From Pedomonas mirosovicensis (GTDB lineage: Bacteria > Pseudomonadota > Alphaproteobacteria > Sphingomonadales > Sphingomonadaceae): a DNA stretch of 64,000 nucleotides. Location: NCBI RefSeq assembly GCF_022569295.1, contig NZ_JAKFIA010000001.1:201001-265000 (forward strand), written 5' to 3'. The position numbers and the translations under genes were made by a program. Shown here in pieces: positions 34,462 through 43,897 of the stretch. Position 1 is the stretch's first letter, and the number at the start of each line of letters is the position of its first letter. Below the pieces are notes generated by a model that saw only the letters and a list, made by a program, of their open reading frames with translations, was not told the origin of the DNA and made no database searches.

Positions 34462-35475
34462 TCAGTAGCTGTAAACCACCGTCACGCGCATGGCGGTATC
34501 GGTTTTCTTCAGGCTGTCATCCAGCGGGTCGCTTTCGTGAACCACGTTGTAGGACAGGCGGGCCGAGAGCGAGCCGATCAGCTTTGTCGTCAGCGATGTG
34601 TTGGAAGTGAAGGTGTTGCTGGTGTCCATGATGGCCGAGGCGTCCTGACGGAGCACCAGCGTCGGCAGGATATCCCAGCGGTAAGCCAGCGAGCCGCGAG
34701 CTGCGATGGCATTCTCCGACGTGCCGTCGATGAACTTTACCTGGCGGAACGCCGGGCCCGCGTCCAGCGACAGGCTCATCCGCTGGCTCTGGATCAGCTG
34801 GAAGCCCACACCGAGGGACTGGGTAAAACGGTTTTCGTAACCGGCGAAGCGGTCGCGCTCCCACCCGGCAAGACCGTAGACAGAAATCCAGTCATTGAAC
34901 TTGCGGTTGAGCTGGTAGTTGGCGAGCGAACGGTTGCGGGTCAGCTCGCCATAGGACTTCTGCCGGTCGAGCAGGGCATTGATGCGATGGCGGGTGGTCA
35001 GCCCCTCGCGCTGGGCATCGACCTGGACCAGGATGCCGGTTTCATCGCTGTTGCCGGTGGTCTTGCTGAGGCCCGCCTCGACGGAGCCGTTCCAGCCCTC
35101 GACGAACGACCGCTCGGCCAGTTCGGTGCGACGCTCCTGCTCCAGCCCGTTCTTCAGCTCGGCCACCAGGTGGTCGATCTGGCGGGCGTGCTCGGGATAG
35201 GCGCTCTTGGCCACATCCGCCACGCTGTCGAGCTTGCCCGTGTCGCCGGCCTCGGCCGCCTTGTGCAGCATGGCACCGATCGCCTCGGGCATGGCCGCCG
35301 GTGCGGCTGGCTCCGAAGCGGAGGAGACGCCGGACGAGACTGACGTATCCTGAGAAGCGGCAGATGCCGATGCATCCGGCACGGCGGTCTTGGCCTGTGC
35401 GGCAACAGCGCAAACCTGGCTCGCGGCCACCAGCCCCACTGCCATGACCGGGACCCGCAGAGTCGTAGAAAGCAT
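34462..35475 (-). CDS. DUF481 outer-membrane beta-barrel protein
   Basis: 337 residues. Signal peptide at about 1-28 ('AVGLVAASQVCAVAAQA'). After a Ser/Ala-rich linker, residues about 110-337 show alternating strands typical of the YdiY/DUF481 barrel family: 'WNGSVEAGLSKTTGNSDETG', 'LANYQLNRKFNDWISVYGLA', 'RFTQSLGVGFQLIQSQRMSL', ending 'MRVTVVYSY' with a C-terminal aromatic residue as expected for outer-membrane insertion. Function unknown, sometimes salt-induced. Confidence 0.88.
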   Translation of the reverse strand: MLSTTLRVPVMAVGLVAASQVCAVAAQAKTAVPDASASAASQDTSVSSGVSSASEPAAPAAMPEAIGAMLHKAAEAGDTGKLDSVADVAKSAYPEHARQIDHLVAELKNGLEQERRTELAERSFVEGWNGSVEAGLSKTTGNSDETGILVQVDAQREGLTTRHRINALLDRQKSYGELTRNRSLANYQLNRKFNDWISVYGLAGWERDRFAGYENRFTQSLGVGFQLIQSQRMSLSLDAGPAFRQVKFIDGTSENAIAARGSLAYRWDILPTLVLRQDASAIMDTSNTFTSNTSLTTKLIGSLSARLSYNVVHESDPLDDSLKKTDTAMRVTVVYSY

Positions 35476-35771
35476 ACCCTACCCTTTGTTTTATCATACG
35501 CGCCGGGAAAGGCTGACCCGACAAGATTCGACACCCCGGCCCATACCCTAGGCAAAATGCCAATAGCCGAGCAACGCTTGTGTTTTAATATTTCGAAAAA
35601 GGCTAGGCAAAAGATGCTATTTTGTTGTCTCCCGTTCCCCTCCGGCAAGCAAATGGCATCCACGCCCGCCATCCGGGTTCCTTGTCCTCCCTCTCTGGCG
35701 CAGCCTGTTTTCACCTCGTCCGAAACCTGCTCTAAGGCGGTGCCGTACTATTCTTGAGCAAGGGAGCCCGC

Positions 35772-36545
35772 ATGATCCGCCAATCCGTCAGCCAGCACGG
35801 CCTTGTTGATCGCGGCGACGGCGTTCGCCTCGCCTATGCCCGCCTGGAGGGCAAGGGACCCACGGTCGTGTTCCTCCACGGCTTCATGTCAGACATGGAG
35901 GGCGGCAAGGCGCTGGCGCTGGAGGAGCATTGTCGGAAAGCCGGGCAGGCCTTCCTGCGGTTCGACTGCTCCGGCCACGGCAAGTCCGAGGGCGCGTTTA
36001 CGGACGGCACCATCAGCCGCTGGCGCGACGACGTGCTGGTGCTGCTCGACCAGCGCACGGAAGGCCCGCTGCTGCTGGTGGGCTCCAGCATGGGCGGCTG
36101 GCTGGCGCTGCTGGCGGCGCTGGCGCGCCCCGAGCGCGTAAAGGGGCTCGTGCTGCTCGCCGCCGCGCCGGACTTTACCGACTGGGGCCTTTATGCCGAC
36201 TTCACCCCCGAGCAAAGGGAAGCGCTTAGCCGGGACGGGCAGGTGGCCATTCCCTCCGAGTACGGGCCGGACCCCTACATCTACACCAAGGCGCTCATCG
36301 ACGACGGCGCGAACAACCGCCTGCTGCGTGGCCCGATCGCCTTTACCGGCCCGGTGCGGCTGCTCCACGGCCAGCAGGACCCGGACGTGCCGTGGACGCT
36401 GGCGCTGGAGATTGCCGAGAAGCTGACCACCCAAAGCGTGCGCCTGCATCTGGTGAAGGATGGCGACCATCGCCTCTCCCGGCCGGAGGATCTGGACCTG
36501 CTGTGCTCCGTTGTCGGCGAACTGACGGCGACGATTGGCAACTGA
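35772..36545 (+). CDS. Alpha/beta hydrolase
   Basis: 257 residues from the ATG at 35772 (GGGAG at 35762-35766). Oxyanion region 'VVFLHGFMSDMEGGKA', nucleophile elbow 'LLVGSSMGGWLALL', acid in 'HGQQDPDVPW' and the catalytic His in 'VKDGDHRLSRPEDL'. The closest general pattern is the ABHD10/carboxylesterase group. The substrate is not predictable. It is followed 18 nt later by a TPR protein, probably in one operon. Confidence 0.9.
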   Translation: MIRQSVSQHGLVDRGDGVRLAYARLEGKGPTVVFLHGFMSDMEGGKALALEEHCRKAGQAFLRFDCSGHGKSEGAFTDGTISRWRDDVLVLLDQRTEGPLLLVGSSMGGWLALLAALARPERVKGLVLLAAAPDFTDWGLYADFTPEQREALSRDGQVAIPSEYGPDPYIYTKALIDDGANNRLLRGPIAFTGPVRLLHGQQDPDVPWTLALEIAEKLTTQSVRLHLVKDGDHRLSRPEDLDLLCSVVGELTATIGN

Positions 36546-36563
36546 CCTGCTAATCTCGCCGCC

Positions 36564-37394
36564 ATGCCGAAACCCGCCGTTCTCCTCTCCGCCCTGCTGG
36601 CTGCCGCCACTGTCGCCGCCACCGCCCATGCCGCCGCCACGCCTGCCGAGGAAGCGGCGGCCCGGCATTACCGCGAGTGCGTCTCCGCTGTCAGGGCTGA
36701 CCCGGCCAAGGCGGTGGACCTTGCCTCCCGCTGGCGCGACGAGGGCGGCGGCGTGCCCGCCAAGCACTGCCTGGGGCTGGCGCTGTTCGACAGCGGCAAG
36801 GCCAAGAACGCCGCCGTCGCCTTCGCCCAGGCGGCGTCCGACCTCGAAAGCGGCAAGAACCAGCTGCTGGGCGGGCCGATCCGCGCCATTCCGCAAACCA
36901 TCGCCGCCCTTTACGGGCAGGCGGGCAACGCCGCCCTCGTGGCAGACGACCCGGCGAGCGCCTACCAGCATTTCAGCCGCGCCCTGCAACTGGTGGAGAA
37001 CACCCCCGGCGCGCAGCGCGGCAATCTGCTGATCGACCGGGCGCGGGCGCTGGCCGGCATGAAGGATTACAAGCGCGCCAAGGCCGACCTCGACAAGGCG
37101 GTCGCCGACCTGCCGGGCTCCGTCGATGCCTGGCTGCTGCGCGCCGCCGCCCAGCGGCAGCTTGGCAAGGTGCAGGACGCCCGCGCCGATATTGAAAAGG
37201 CCGTCGCCCTCGCCCCCAAGGAGCCCGAGGTGCTGCTGGAGCGCGCCACCCTCGCGGCGCTGGCCGGAGACATCGCCGCCGCCCGAACCGACTGGCGCGC
37301 CATCATGGACATCGCCCCCGGCTCGGCGCAGGCCAGCACCGCCCGCGCCAACCTGGAACAGGTGCCCGCCACCGAGTCCGCAGAGGCGAATTAA
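36564..37394 (+). CDS. Exported TPR-repeat protein
   Basis: 276 residues with a signal peptide ('LLSALLAAATVAATAHAA'). It contains about five tetratricopeptide units, e.g. 'ALVADDPASAYQHFSRALQL', 'MKDYKRAKADLDKAVADLPG', 'LGKVQDARADIEKAVALAPK'. Such proteins scaffold envelope complexes. No other domain is seen. Confidence 0.88.
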   Translation: MPKPAVLLSALLAAATVAATAHAAATPAEEAAARHYRECVSAVRADPAKAVDLASRWRDEGGGVPAKHCLGLALFDSGKAKNAAVAFAQAASDLESGKNQLLGGPIRAIPQTIAALYGQAGNAALVADDPASAYQHFSRALQLVENTPGAQRGNLLIDRARALAGMKDYKRAKADLDKAVADLPGSVDAWLLRAAAQRQLGKVQDARADIEKAVALAPKEPEVLLERATLAALAGDIAAARTDWRAIMDIAPGSAQASTARANLEQVPATESAEAN

Positions 37395-37885
37395 GGTCAT
37401 GCGAGGGGGCCGCCCCTCGCGCCCCCATTCGTTTGATCGGGCCGTGCGCGGGATGACGGGCGCGCCCTCTGGATAAGTTGTCTGGACAAGCGGGAATTGA
37501 ACGGGCCGCACCCAATGATGGCCCATGGAGCCTCGTCTCAAATCCCGCGCCTCTCTAAACTTGAATGAGTTTAAGGAGCGTTCGCTCAACATTCGGGGTC
37601 AGGCGCGGCCCTTTTCAGCCCACGGGGCAAACGGGACGAGACTTCACGCCCAGATGCCCCGTAAAGCCCCGTAGAGGCCCCTTACAGCGCCAAAACAGAC
37701 CTGCCCGCTACCACCCTAGCCGAGATAGGCAAAAACCTCTCTACGGGCGTTTTAACCCCATTAGCGGCGATTTGCCTGTTTGGATAAAAATCAAACAAAC
37801 TTTTATCCAGAACGCCCCGGAAACGCGGCTCGTTAAAACCACTGGGAGGTGCAGGAGGGGCAAGCCCCTCCTGCAAAAAAAGAAA
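37395..37885. repeat. Extragenic composite repeat, copy F, with a 350-bp internal expansion
   Basis: Left hairpin GCGAGGGG / CCCCTCGC at 37401-37420 followed by GCCCCCATTCGTTT and the core GGGCCGTGCGCGG. The right end is GGGAGGTGCAGGAGGGG / CCCCTCCTGC at about 37845-37874, then AAAAAAAG. The roughly 350 bases between contain no convincing gene and are richer in A+T than the neighbouring genes. This covers the 500-base gap before gloB. Confidence 0.65.
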
Positions 37886-37896
37886 CCCCTGATGAA

Positions 37897-38628
37897 TCAC
37901 CCCCGAAACACGTCTTTCCCCGCGCGGCGGGCGGCGAACTCCTCGACCGACTTGGCGGTGAGGAAGGGGTTGGTCTGCTTGTCGAGGCCGAGGGCAAAGG
38001 GCACGGTGGGCTCGCCCCGGCTGCGGGCGGCGCGCACGTCTTCCATGCGGGCGGCGAGCCGGGCGTTGTCCGGCTCCACGGTCAGCGCGAAGCGGCCGTT
38101 GCTCTCGGTGTATTCATGGGCGCAGTAAACGCGCGTTTCGTCCGGCAGGGCCTTCAGCTTGGCGAGGCTGGTGAACATCTGCTCTGGCGTGCCCTCAAAA
38201 AGCCGCCCGCAGCCCATGGCGAACAGGGTGTCGCCGCAGAACAGCAAGTTATCCTCGGCGAAGTGGTAGGCGATGTGGCCCGCCGTGTGGCCCGGCACAT
38301 CGAACACGCGGGCCATCGCCCCGCCGTCCAGCGTCACCGTATCGCCCTCGCCCACGGCGCGGTCGATACCGGGGATCTTGGCCTCTTCACCCCGTGGCCC
38401 GGTGATCGTGCAGCCGGTGGCGGCCTTGAGGTCCGCGTTGCCGCCCGTGTGGTCCCCGTGCCAGTGGGTGTTGAGGATGTGGGTGATGCGCCAGCCGCGC
38501 CGCTGCGCCTCCGCCAGCACCGGCTCGGCGACGGCGGGATCGACGACGGCGCAGGTTTTGGTGCCCTCGTCACCGATGAGGTAGACGTAGTTGTCGCTCA
38601 GCACCGGAATCTGGACGACCTCAACCAT
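37897..38628 (-). CDS. gloB: Hydroxyacylglutathione hydrolase (glyoxalase II)
   Basis: 243 residues, metallo-beta-lactamase fold. Metal site 'NTHWHGDHTGGN', then 'VPGHTAGHIAYHF', 'FCGDTLFAMGCGRLFEGTPE' and 'YCAHEYTESNGRFALTVEP'. Hydrolyses S-lactoylglutathione to lactate and glutathione. It is 20 nt downstream of gloA on the same strand, so both detoxification steps are in one unit. Confidence 0.95.
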   Translation of the reverse strand: MVEVVQIPVLSDNYVYLIGDEGTKTCAVVDPAVAEPVLAEAQRRGWRITHILNTHWHGDHTGGNADLKAATGCTITGPRGEEAKIPGIDRAVGEGDTVTLDGGAMARVFDVPGHTAGHIAYHFAEDNLLFCGDTLFAMGCGRLFEGTPEQMFTSLAKLKALPDETRVYCAHEYTESNGRFALTVEPDNARLAARMEDVRAARSRGEPTVPFALGLDKQTNPFLTAKSVEEFAARRAGKDVFRG

Positions 38629-38648
38629 GGCGCATCACCCCTTATGAT

Positions 38649-39074
38649 TTACCAGCTGCCGGTGTTCTGCATGGATGCCCACGGCTCGGCGGGGGCCAAC
38701 GCCTCGCCCTTCTGGAGCAGCTCGATCGAGATGCCGTCCGGCGAGCGCACGAACGCCATGTGGCCGTCCCTCGGCGGGCGGTTGATGGTGACGCCGCCAT
38801 CCATCAGGCGCTGGCAGGCTTCGTAGATGTTGTCCACCTCGTAGGCGAGATGGCCGAAGTTGCGCCCGCCCGTGTAGCCCTTCTCGTCCCAGTTGTGGGT
38901 CAGCTCCACCTGCGCGTCCTCGTCGCCGGGGGCCGCGAGGTAAATGAGGGTGAAGCGGCCCTTCTCGTTGTCCCAGCGCTTCACTTCCCGAAGGCCGAGG
39001 AGATCGCAGTAGAACCGGAGGGATTCATCGACATCCGACACGCGGACCATGGTGTGAAGATACTTCAGACCCAT
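38649..39074 (-). CDS. gloA: Lactoylglutathione lyase (glyoxalase I)
   Basis: 141 residues. Single VOC domain: metal His in '[18 protein letters not shown]', Glu in '[17 protein letters not shown]', His in '[13 protein letters not shown]' and Glu in '[13 protein letters not shown]'. Converts the methylglyoxal-glutathione adduct to S-lactoylglutathione. Paired with gloB downstream. Confidence 0.95.
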   Translation of the reverse strand: MGLKYLHTMVRVSDVDESLRFYCDLLGLREVKRWDNEKGRFTLIYLAAPGDEDAQVELTHNWDEKGYTGGRNFGHLAYEVDNIYEACQRLMDGGVTINRPPRDGHMAFVRSPDGISIELLQKGEALAPAEPWASMQNTGSW

Positions 39075-39279
39075 TTTCTCAACTCCAGCTTTATGACGCG
39101 TCCGTGGCTTCTATGCCCGCCCGCCCGAAGGGTCCAGAGGGTGGATGCCGGACGATCCGTCCGTGCGGCCGAAACGTTCATCGGGCAGAAATCTAACAGG
39201 GGTCTTAATGACATAACCGCTGTTCGGCCAGGTTGAAACAATGCCAGGGCCCAAACGGCATGTGAAAAGGGGGATAACC

Positions 39280-40005
39280 ATGACCGACCGCAATGCCATC
39301 CTTCTGGGCGCCGCCGCCCTTGTTGCCCTGGGCGTGGGCGTGGGCGGCTACTTCATCGGCGATGGCTTCAAGAACGCACGAAGAGCCGACCGGGCTGTCA
39401 CCGTGCGCGGGCTGGCCGAGCGCGACGTGGTGGCGGACATCGCCACCTGGAACATCGCCTACGCCGCCAGCGGCCACCAGCTGGAAGCGGTGCAGGGCAA
39501 GATCGACCGGGATACCCAGATCATCCGGGACTTTCTCAAGGGCTTCGGCTTCGCGGACGATGAGATCACCCTCACCGGCGTTTCGGTGAACCAGTATTAC
39601 GATAACTCGGACCGGGTTGCGCCTGGGCTCCGCAACAACATCAACATCCGCCAGACCCTCTTGCTGCGGACGCAAAACATCGATGCCGCCCAGAAGGCCC
39701 GCGCCGCCATGAGCGACCTCGTGCGCCGGGGCGTGCTGCTGGAGGCCAACGGCATCCCCATGGTCTACAGCTTCACCAAGCTGAACAGCATCAAACCCGC
39801 GATGATCGCCGCCGCCACCAAGGATGCCCGCGCCGGGGCCGAGCAGTTCGCCAAGGACAGCGGCTCGAAGGTGGGCGAGATCAAGCGGGCGAGCCAGGGC
39901 TACTTCTCCATCCTGCCGCGCGACGGCGAAGGCGGCCAGGAATCCAGCAGCCCCTACCAGAAGGTGCGCGTGGTCACGACCATCGACTTCTACCTCGAGG
40001 ATTAA
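39280..40005 (+). CDS. SIMPL-domain (DUF541) protein
   Basis: 241 residues from the ATG at 39280 (AAGGGGG upstream). It has one N-terminal membrane anchor ('AILLGAAALVALGVGVGGYF') and then the SIMPL domain: 'RAVTVRGLAERDVVADIATW', 'IIRDFLKGFGFADDEITLTG', 'FTKLNSIKPAMIAAATKDAR'. Likely exposed to the periplasm. Function in bacteria is uncertain (oxidative stress or envelope). Confidence 0.9.
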   Translation: MTDRNAILLGAAALVALGVGVGGYFIGDGFKNARRADRAVTVRGLAERDVVADIATWNIAYAASGHQLEAVQGKIDRDTQIIRDFLKGFGFADDEITLTGVSVNQYYDNSDRVAPGLRNNINIRQTLLLRTQNIDAAQKARAAMSDLVRRGVLLEANGIPMVYSFTKLNSIKPAMIAAATKDARAGAEQFAKDSGSKVGEIKRASQGYFSILPRDGEGGQESSSPYQKVRVVTTIDFYLED

Positions 40006-40110
40006 GGCCCGAGGCCGACTTGCCACCCGGCGGAACAGGCGCTGCCAGCACCCGTTCCGCTGAATAAGCGCGCAAGATTCGCGTCACGTTCAGGCAAGCG
40101 GAGAGTTGTC

Positions 40111-41052
40111 ATGGCGAACACGCCAAAAGACTGGAGCAGCAGCGGCCAGCCCCCGGTCAATACGACGGGGAACGAGCCGGCCGAAAGCAAGGGCCAGAAG
40201 CAGGCAAGGAAGGAGGCCTTCCGCAACCAGGAGGAGGCGCGGGAGTCCGAGGCCAAGTGGTTCGTGCCCGAGCCGCGCGAGGAAGCCTCCACCGATCTTC
40301 CCGAAACGCCGACCCAGCCCTACAGCAACACCAACCTCCAACAGGGCGAGGGGCACCCGTCCGCGCTGGCGGCGGGCGGAGCAAGCGATACCGGCGACAA
40401 GAGCCGCAACATCGAGACCAGCCGCAATGCCGACCGGCTGGAGCCGGGGCAGGAGGCCAACCGCGGCATCGGGGCCGACCCCGACCTCATCCAGAACCGC
40501 CACGCCGAGGCGCGCGACGTCACCCACCTGGGCTCCGCCCCCTATCAGGGCACGGGAGAAGGCAAAACCCCCGGCGCGGGGCTGGAGCCGGGCGAAGGCA
40601 CAGGCACGCAGGCAGGCTTTGGCGGCCAGCCGCGCCAGACCCAGCACGCTGGAGCCCATGAAGGCGAACGCCTGCGCGAAAGCGAGGCGGAGCGCGACGC
40701 CAGCCGCCAGCCAGGCGCAACCAGCGGCATGGCCCCGGCCGATCAGCTGGGCACGCGCGATCAGGGCCACCCTGGCCGCACCGCCAAGGGCGAACGCCCG
40801 CGCGGCACGCAGGACCTGCCCCTGCCCCAGGGCAGCCGCGAGACCGGCAAGGATGCCGCCGAGGCCGGCGGCTACGGCGCGGGCGGCAAGGGCACGCGCC
40901 AGTCCGCCGAGAGCCCCGAGGACATGCGCGACCGCCAGGCCCGCGAAGCCGGCGCGGACACCCGCGGCTTTGAAAAACAGAAAGCCTCCGAAGGCCCCAA
41001 CGCCAAGCAAACCCTCAAGCGCGGCGCCGGCGACGATACATCAAGGCACTAG
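40111..41052 (+). CDS. Large disordered Gly/Glu/Ala/Arg-rich protein
   Basis: 313 residues without a single hydrophobic segment, and very rich in Gly, Glu, Ala, Arg and Gln. GGAGAG lies about 8 nt upstream of the ATG. Repeated phrases such as 'HEGERLRESEAERDASRQ' and 'REAGADTRGFEKQKASEG' recall stress-associated or LEA-like hydrophilic proteins, but no named family is clear. A competing frame is also open, as expected in GC-rich DNA; this frame is preferred for its start site and its acidic/basic balance. Confidence 0.6.
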   Translation: MANTPKDWSSSGQPPVNTTGNEPAESKGQKQARKEAFRNQEEARESEAKWFVPEPREEASTDLPETPTQPYSNTNLQQGEGHPSALAAGGASDTGDKSRNIETSRNADRLEPGQEANRGIGADPDLIQNRHAEARDVTHLGSAPYQGTGEGKTPGAGLEPGEGTGTQAGFGGQPRQTQHAGAHEGERLRESEAERDASRQPGATSGMAPADQLGTRDQGHPGRTAKGERPRGTQDLPLPQGSRETGKDAAEAGGYGAGGKGTRQSAESPEDMRDRQAREAGADTRGFEKQKASEGPNAKQTLKRGAGDDTSRH

Positions 41053-41228
41053 AGCAGCTCTCGAGCAGGGCGGACCGCCCTGCGGCTAGGAAAGTGCGAC
41101 CACAGGAACTTGAGAAGCCCCGGTCTGATGCACTCGGATCGGGGCTCTAATAAGCGCGCTCTGTCAGTTATTTTTACAATAATTTCAATAAATTATCCGC
41201 AAACCATTGAATAAACGGCGAGGCCATT

Positions 41229-41246
41229 TCGGCACGGGATTTGCCT
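41229..41246 (+). promoter_or_regulatory. Sigma-54 type promoter before PEP-CTERM gene
   Basis: CGGCACG-GGAT-TTGC: GG at 41231-41232 and GC at 41243-41244, exactly 12 nt apart, matching the sigma-54 consensus TGGCACG-N4-TTGC except for the first base. It is 56 nt before the GTG start. The 246-base region from 41053 is AT-rich upstream, suitable for an enhancer-binding activator. Confidence 0.75.
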
Positions 41247-41298
41247 GAGGAAGCGGCACGAACCAGCAACGTGTCATTTACAGCCAGGAGATCAGGCC

Positions 41299-42159
41299 GT
41301 GACGAAGTGGAGAAAGGGCGTGCTCGCCGCCTTGGGATGCATGGCGTTCGGCGGGGCGGCGGAGGCGGCCGTGCTGTACGGCGTCACCGGCGACGGCTCG
41401 GCGACGCCGGAAAGCCTGTTCACCATCGACACGTCGAACGCGGCAGCCACCTTCTTCATGGTGCTCGGCAACGGCGGTGACGGGGAGACCATCGCCTACA
41501 ATCCGGCCGATGGCCTGATGTACCACGCCTCCGGCATCAACAACGGCGACCGCTTCTGGGAGGGCATCAATCTCAACACCAAAACCATCGTGTTCTCGAA
41601 CCAGTTCACCGGGCCGAACGTGGACGATGAAACCCTCGCCATGACCTACAACCCCGGCACCGGGCGGTTTCTGGTGACGGACCGGGACGACGAGTTCTTC
41701 GACACCACCCCGGCGGGCGTCGCCACCGATATCGGCGGTGTGGAGAACAATATGAAAGGGCTCGCCTTCGTCGGCGACACGCTCTATGGCGCGGAGGTGG
41801 GCCAGGAGACGGCGACCGACGAATTGCATGTCCTCGACCCGGCGACCGGCGCAACGCTCTCGACCGTTTCGGTTACCCTGCCCGGCTTCGAAGTGTTCGG
41901 CCTCAATGGCCTTGCGACCGATCCGGACACGGGCGAGCTGTGGGGCCTCATCCGCGTTGTGAGCGACGACGGCAGCTTCACCCGCCATCTGGCCCTAATC
42001 GACCCTGTGACCGGCGAGGCAACCTCCTCCGGCCTGCTGGCCGAGAACTTCGCGGGCATCGCCTTCGTCCCCAGCGCCGTTCCCGAGCCCGCCGCCCTCG
42101 GCCTCCTCGGGCTGGGCGTGCTGGGCCTTGCCTCCCTTCGCCGCCGCAGAGCGGCATAG
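41299..42159 (+). CDS. PEP-CTERM protein with DUF4394-like propeller
   Basis: 286 residues from the GTG at 41299 (AGGAG at 41286-41290). Signal peptide at about 1-23 ('VLAALGCMAFGGAAEAA'). The body has beta-propeller-like repeats ('SLFTIDTSNAAATFF', 'GETIAYNPADGLMYH', 'MKGLAFVGDTLYGAEVGQ'). The C-terminus is a full PEP-CTERM sorting signal: 'VPEPAALGLLGLGVLGLASL' then RRRR. Such proteins are sorted by exosortase and usually linked to exopolysaccharide. No exosortase gene is in the window. Confidence 0.9.
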   Translation: MTKWRKGVLAALGCMAFGGAAEAAVLYGVTGDGSATPESLFTIDTSNAAATFFMVLGNGGDGETIAYNPADGLMYHASGINNGDRFWEGINLNTKTIVFSNQFTGPNVDDETLAMTYNPGTGRFLVTDRDDEFFDTTPAGVATDIGGVENNMKGLAFVGDTLYGAEVGQETATDELHVLDPATGATLSTVSVTLPGFEVFGLNGLATDPDTGELWGLIRVVSDDGSFTRHLALIDPVTGEATSSGLLAENFAGIAFVPSAVPEPAALGLLGLGVLGLASLRRRRAA

Positions 42160-42274
42160 GCCGAGGACCATTCCACGCCAGAAACAGGCCATCGCGCCAT
42201 CCCAGGTCTTCGCCCAAGCCTGCCCATGAGATAGGATCAGCCGCCGGTGGAATTGTTTGGCTTGGGAGGCAGAC

Positions 42275-42676
42275 ATGGAGCAGCGCACTGCAACCTGCCG
42301 CTGCGGGCAGCTTCAGGCGACCTGCAAAGGCGAGCCCATCCGCGTTTCGGTCTGCCACTGCCTGGAGTGCCAGAAGCGGAGCGGCAGCAGCTTTGGGGCG
42401 CAAGCGCGATGGCCGGAGGCTCAGGTGACAATCACCGGCCGGGCCAAGACCTGGCAGCGCGCGGCGGACAGCGGCCGGAAAGCCACCTACCGGTTCTGCC
42501 CCGATTGCGGCTCGACGATCGCCTATACCAACGAAGCCTATCCCGGTGTCGTCGCGGTGCCCATCGGCGCGTTCGCAGACCCCCTGTTTCCCTCGCCAAA
42601 GTTTTCGGTCTACGAACACCGCAAGCACCCTTGGGTAGCCATACTGGGCGACGAGGTTGAACGCTCCGCCACGTAG
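42275..42676 (+). CDS. GFA-family (CENP-V/GFA) zinc-binding protein
   Basis: 133 residues from the ATG at 42275 (GGGAGG upstream). Cysteine pattern of the GFA fold: 'CRCGQLQATCKG', 'CHCLECQKRSGSSFG', then 'FCPDCGSTIAY'. Family members include glutathione-dependent formaldehyde-activating enzymes, but most are of unknown role. Single gene. Confidence 0.88.
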   Translation: MEQRTATCRCGQLQATCKGEPIRVSVCHCLECQKRSGSSFGAQARWPEAQVTITGRAKTWQRAADSGRKATYRFCPDCGSTIAYTNEAYPGVVAVPIGAFADPLFPSPKFSVYEHRKHPWVAILGDEVERSAT

Positions 42677-42721
42677 CGGGACCGTACACCCAAGCCCTTA
42701 CCCGCCGTGCGCGGCGGCGGC

Positions 42722-43492
42722 TCAGTTGCGGGCGGCGGCTTGCCGGCGAAAGCAGGCGGGCAGGCCAAGGAGGAAGACCAGCAAGGCCAGCGGCAGCGCG
42801 GCCTGGTTCCCGAATGTGTGGAAGCCGATGGCTCCGGCGGTTGCGCCGCAGAAGAAGGCGAGGAACAATAGGCTCAGGAGGCGCAGTTTGGCGCGGTTGG
42901 CGATGACGGGCGGAGAGACGGCCGTATCGCGGTTCCAGTAGAGCAGCTTGCCCAGTTCGATGCCGATATCGGTGACGATGCCGGTGACGTGGGTCGTGCG
43001 GATGCGCGCGCCGGAGATCTTGGTGATGATGGCGTTCTGCAAGCCCATGAGCAAGCAGAGGAGGGCGATGGTGGACGCGATGCCCCCTTCCGGACCGCTG
43101 CCCCTGCTGCTGAGGGCGAACACCAGCAGAAGGGCGGCCTCGATGAGCAGCGGCAGGGCGTAATAGGTCCGGATGCCTGCGCGACGGCCCCAGTTGACGA
43201 TAAAGGCGCAGGTGGCGGCGCCGGTGACGAACGACGCCAGGGCGGTAAGGCCGATGAGAGCGGCGGAGACGACCCCGAAGGCCACATCCTGCGCCAGGGC
43301 GGAGACGAGGCCGGTCATATGCGAGGTGTAGTGGCCGACCGCCAGAAGCCCGCCCGCGTTGACGGCACCCGCCACGAAGGCCAGCACGCAGCCGAGCTGC
43401 ATGTCGGCCCTGTCGCTGCGTGTCTCGCCGGTCAGGGCGTTGAGCCACCGAAGCCCGGCGGCAAGGGGTGCATTGCGGCTTGCAGAACGCAT
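42722..43492 (-). CDS. YoaK/DUF1275 membrane protein
   Basis: 256 residues from the ATG at 43492; the frame extends upstream without support. Six or so hydrophobic helices. Family motifs: 'CVLAFVAGAVNAGGLLAVGH', 'YTSHMTG', 'LLMGLQNAIITKISGARIRT', 'THVTGIVTDIGIELG'. DUF1275 proteins are predicted transporters; substrate unknown. Confidence 0.88.
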   Translation of the reverse strand: MRSASRNAPLAAGLRWLNALTGETRSDRADMQLGCVLAFVAGAVNAGGLLAVGHYTSHMTGLVSALAQDVAFGVVSAALIGLTALASFVTGAATCAFIVNWGRRAGIRTYYALPLLIEAALLLVFALSSRGSGPEGGIASTIALLCLLMGLQNAIITKISGARIRTTHVTGIVTDIGIELGKLLYWNRDTAVSPPVIANRAKLRLLSLLFLAFFCGATAGAIGFHTFGNQAALPLALLVFLLGLPACFRRQAAARN

Positions 43493-43649
43493 GGGATGCC
43501 TTGCTCGGAAACCTGCAGCGGGAAGATCCGGAACACTGCATGAACACCATAGCAGGACACGGCAGCCGGAGCACCTGCCAACAAGCCGCACCGAACGCAG
43601 CCGTTAAGCGGCACGGCCTTCCCGGCTGGGCGCGTTGGTGAAAGCCTGA

Positions 43650-43735
43650 TTTTCGCCAGGAGAGCCCCGTGCGCGAAGGCGCACAAACGAGTAGCTCCCT
43701 CCTGGCAACCTCCCGTTTTGTTTATTGGGGCGTAT
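43650..43735. repeat. Extragenic repeat, left half (copy G), before the ZnuD-like gene
   Basis: TTTTCGCCAGGAG...CTCCTGGC (about 43650-43707) followed by AACCTCCCGTTTTGTTTATT, the left-half layout of the family. Fragments of the middle stem (TGAAACGCCTGG) follow at about 43764-43776. The matching right half is at about 46385-46450, after the TonB receptor. Confidence 0.6.
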
Positions 43736-43897
43736 GATTCAGGAGGACCGAAGCCTTATCTTTTGAAACGCCTGGTTTGCGCCCAAGTCGGCCGTTCCAG
43801 TCGCGTTCAATCGGCCTCGAAAACTGCCCTAGTTTCCTGCCTGCACCCGCTTTTGGCTCGGAATTTACCCAGTGCCGCTGGCTCCGCGTGAAAGCGG

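Noticed and set aside
32473-35343. 956-codon frame antisense to thrS and the DUF481 gene
   Set aside because: It spans two clearly real genes in the other direction and its composition is that of a reverse-frame shadow.
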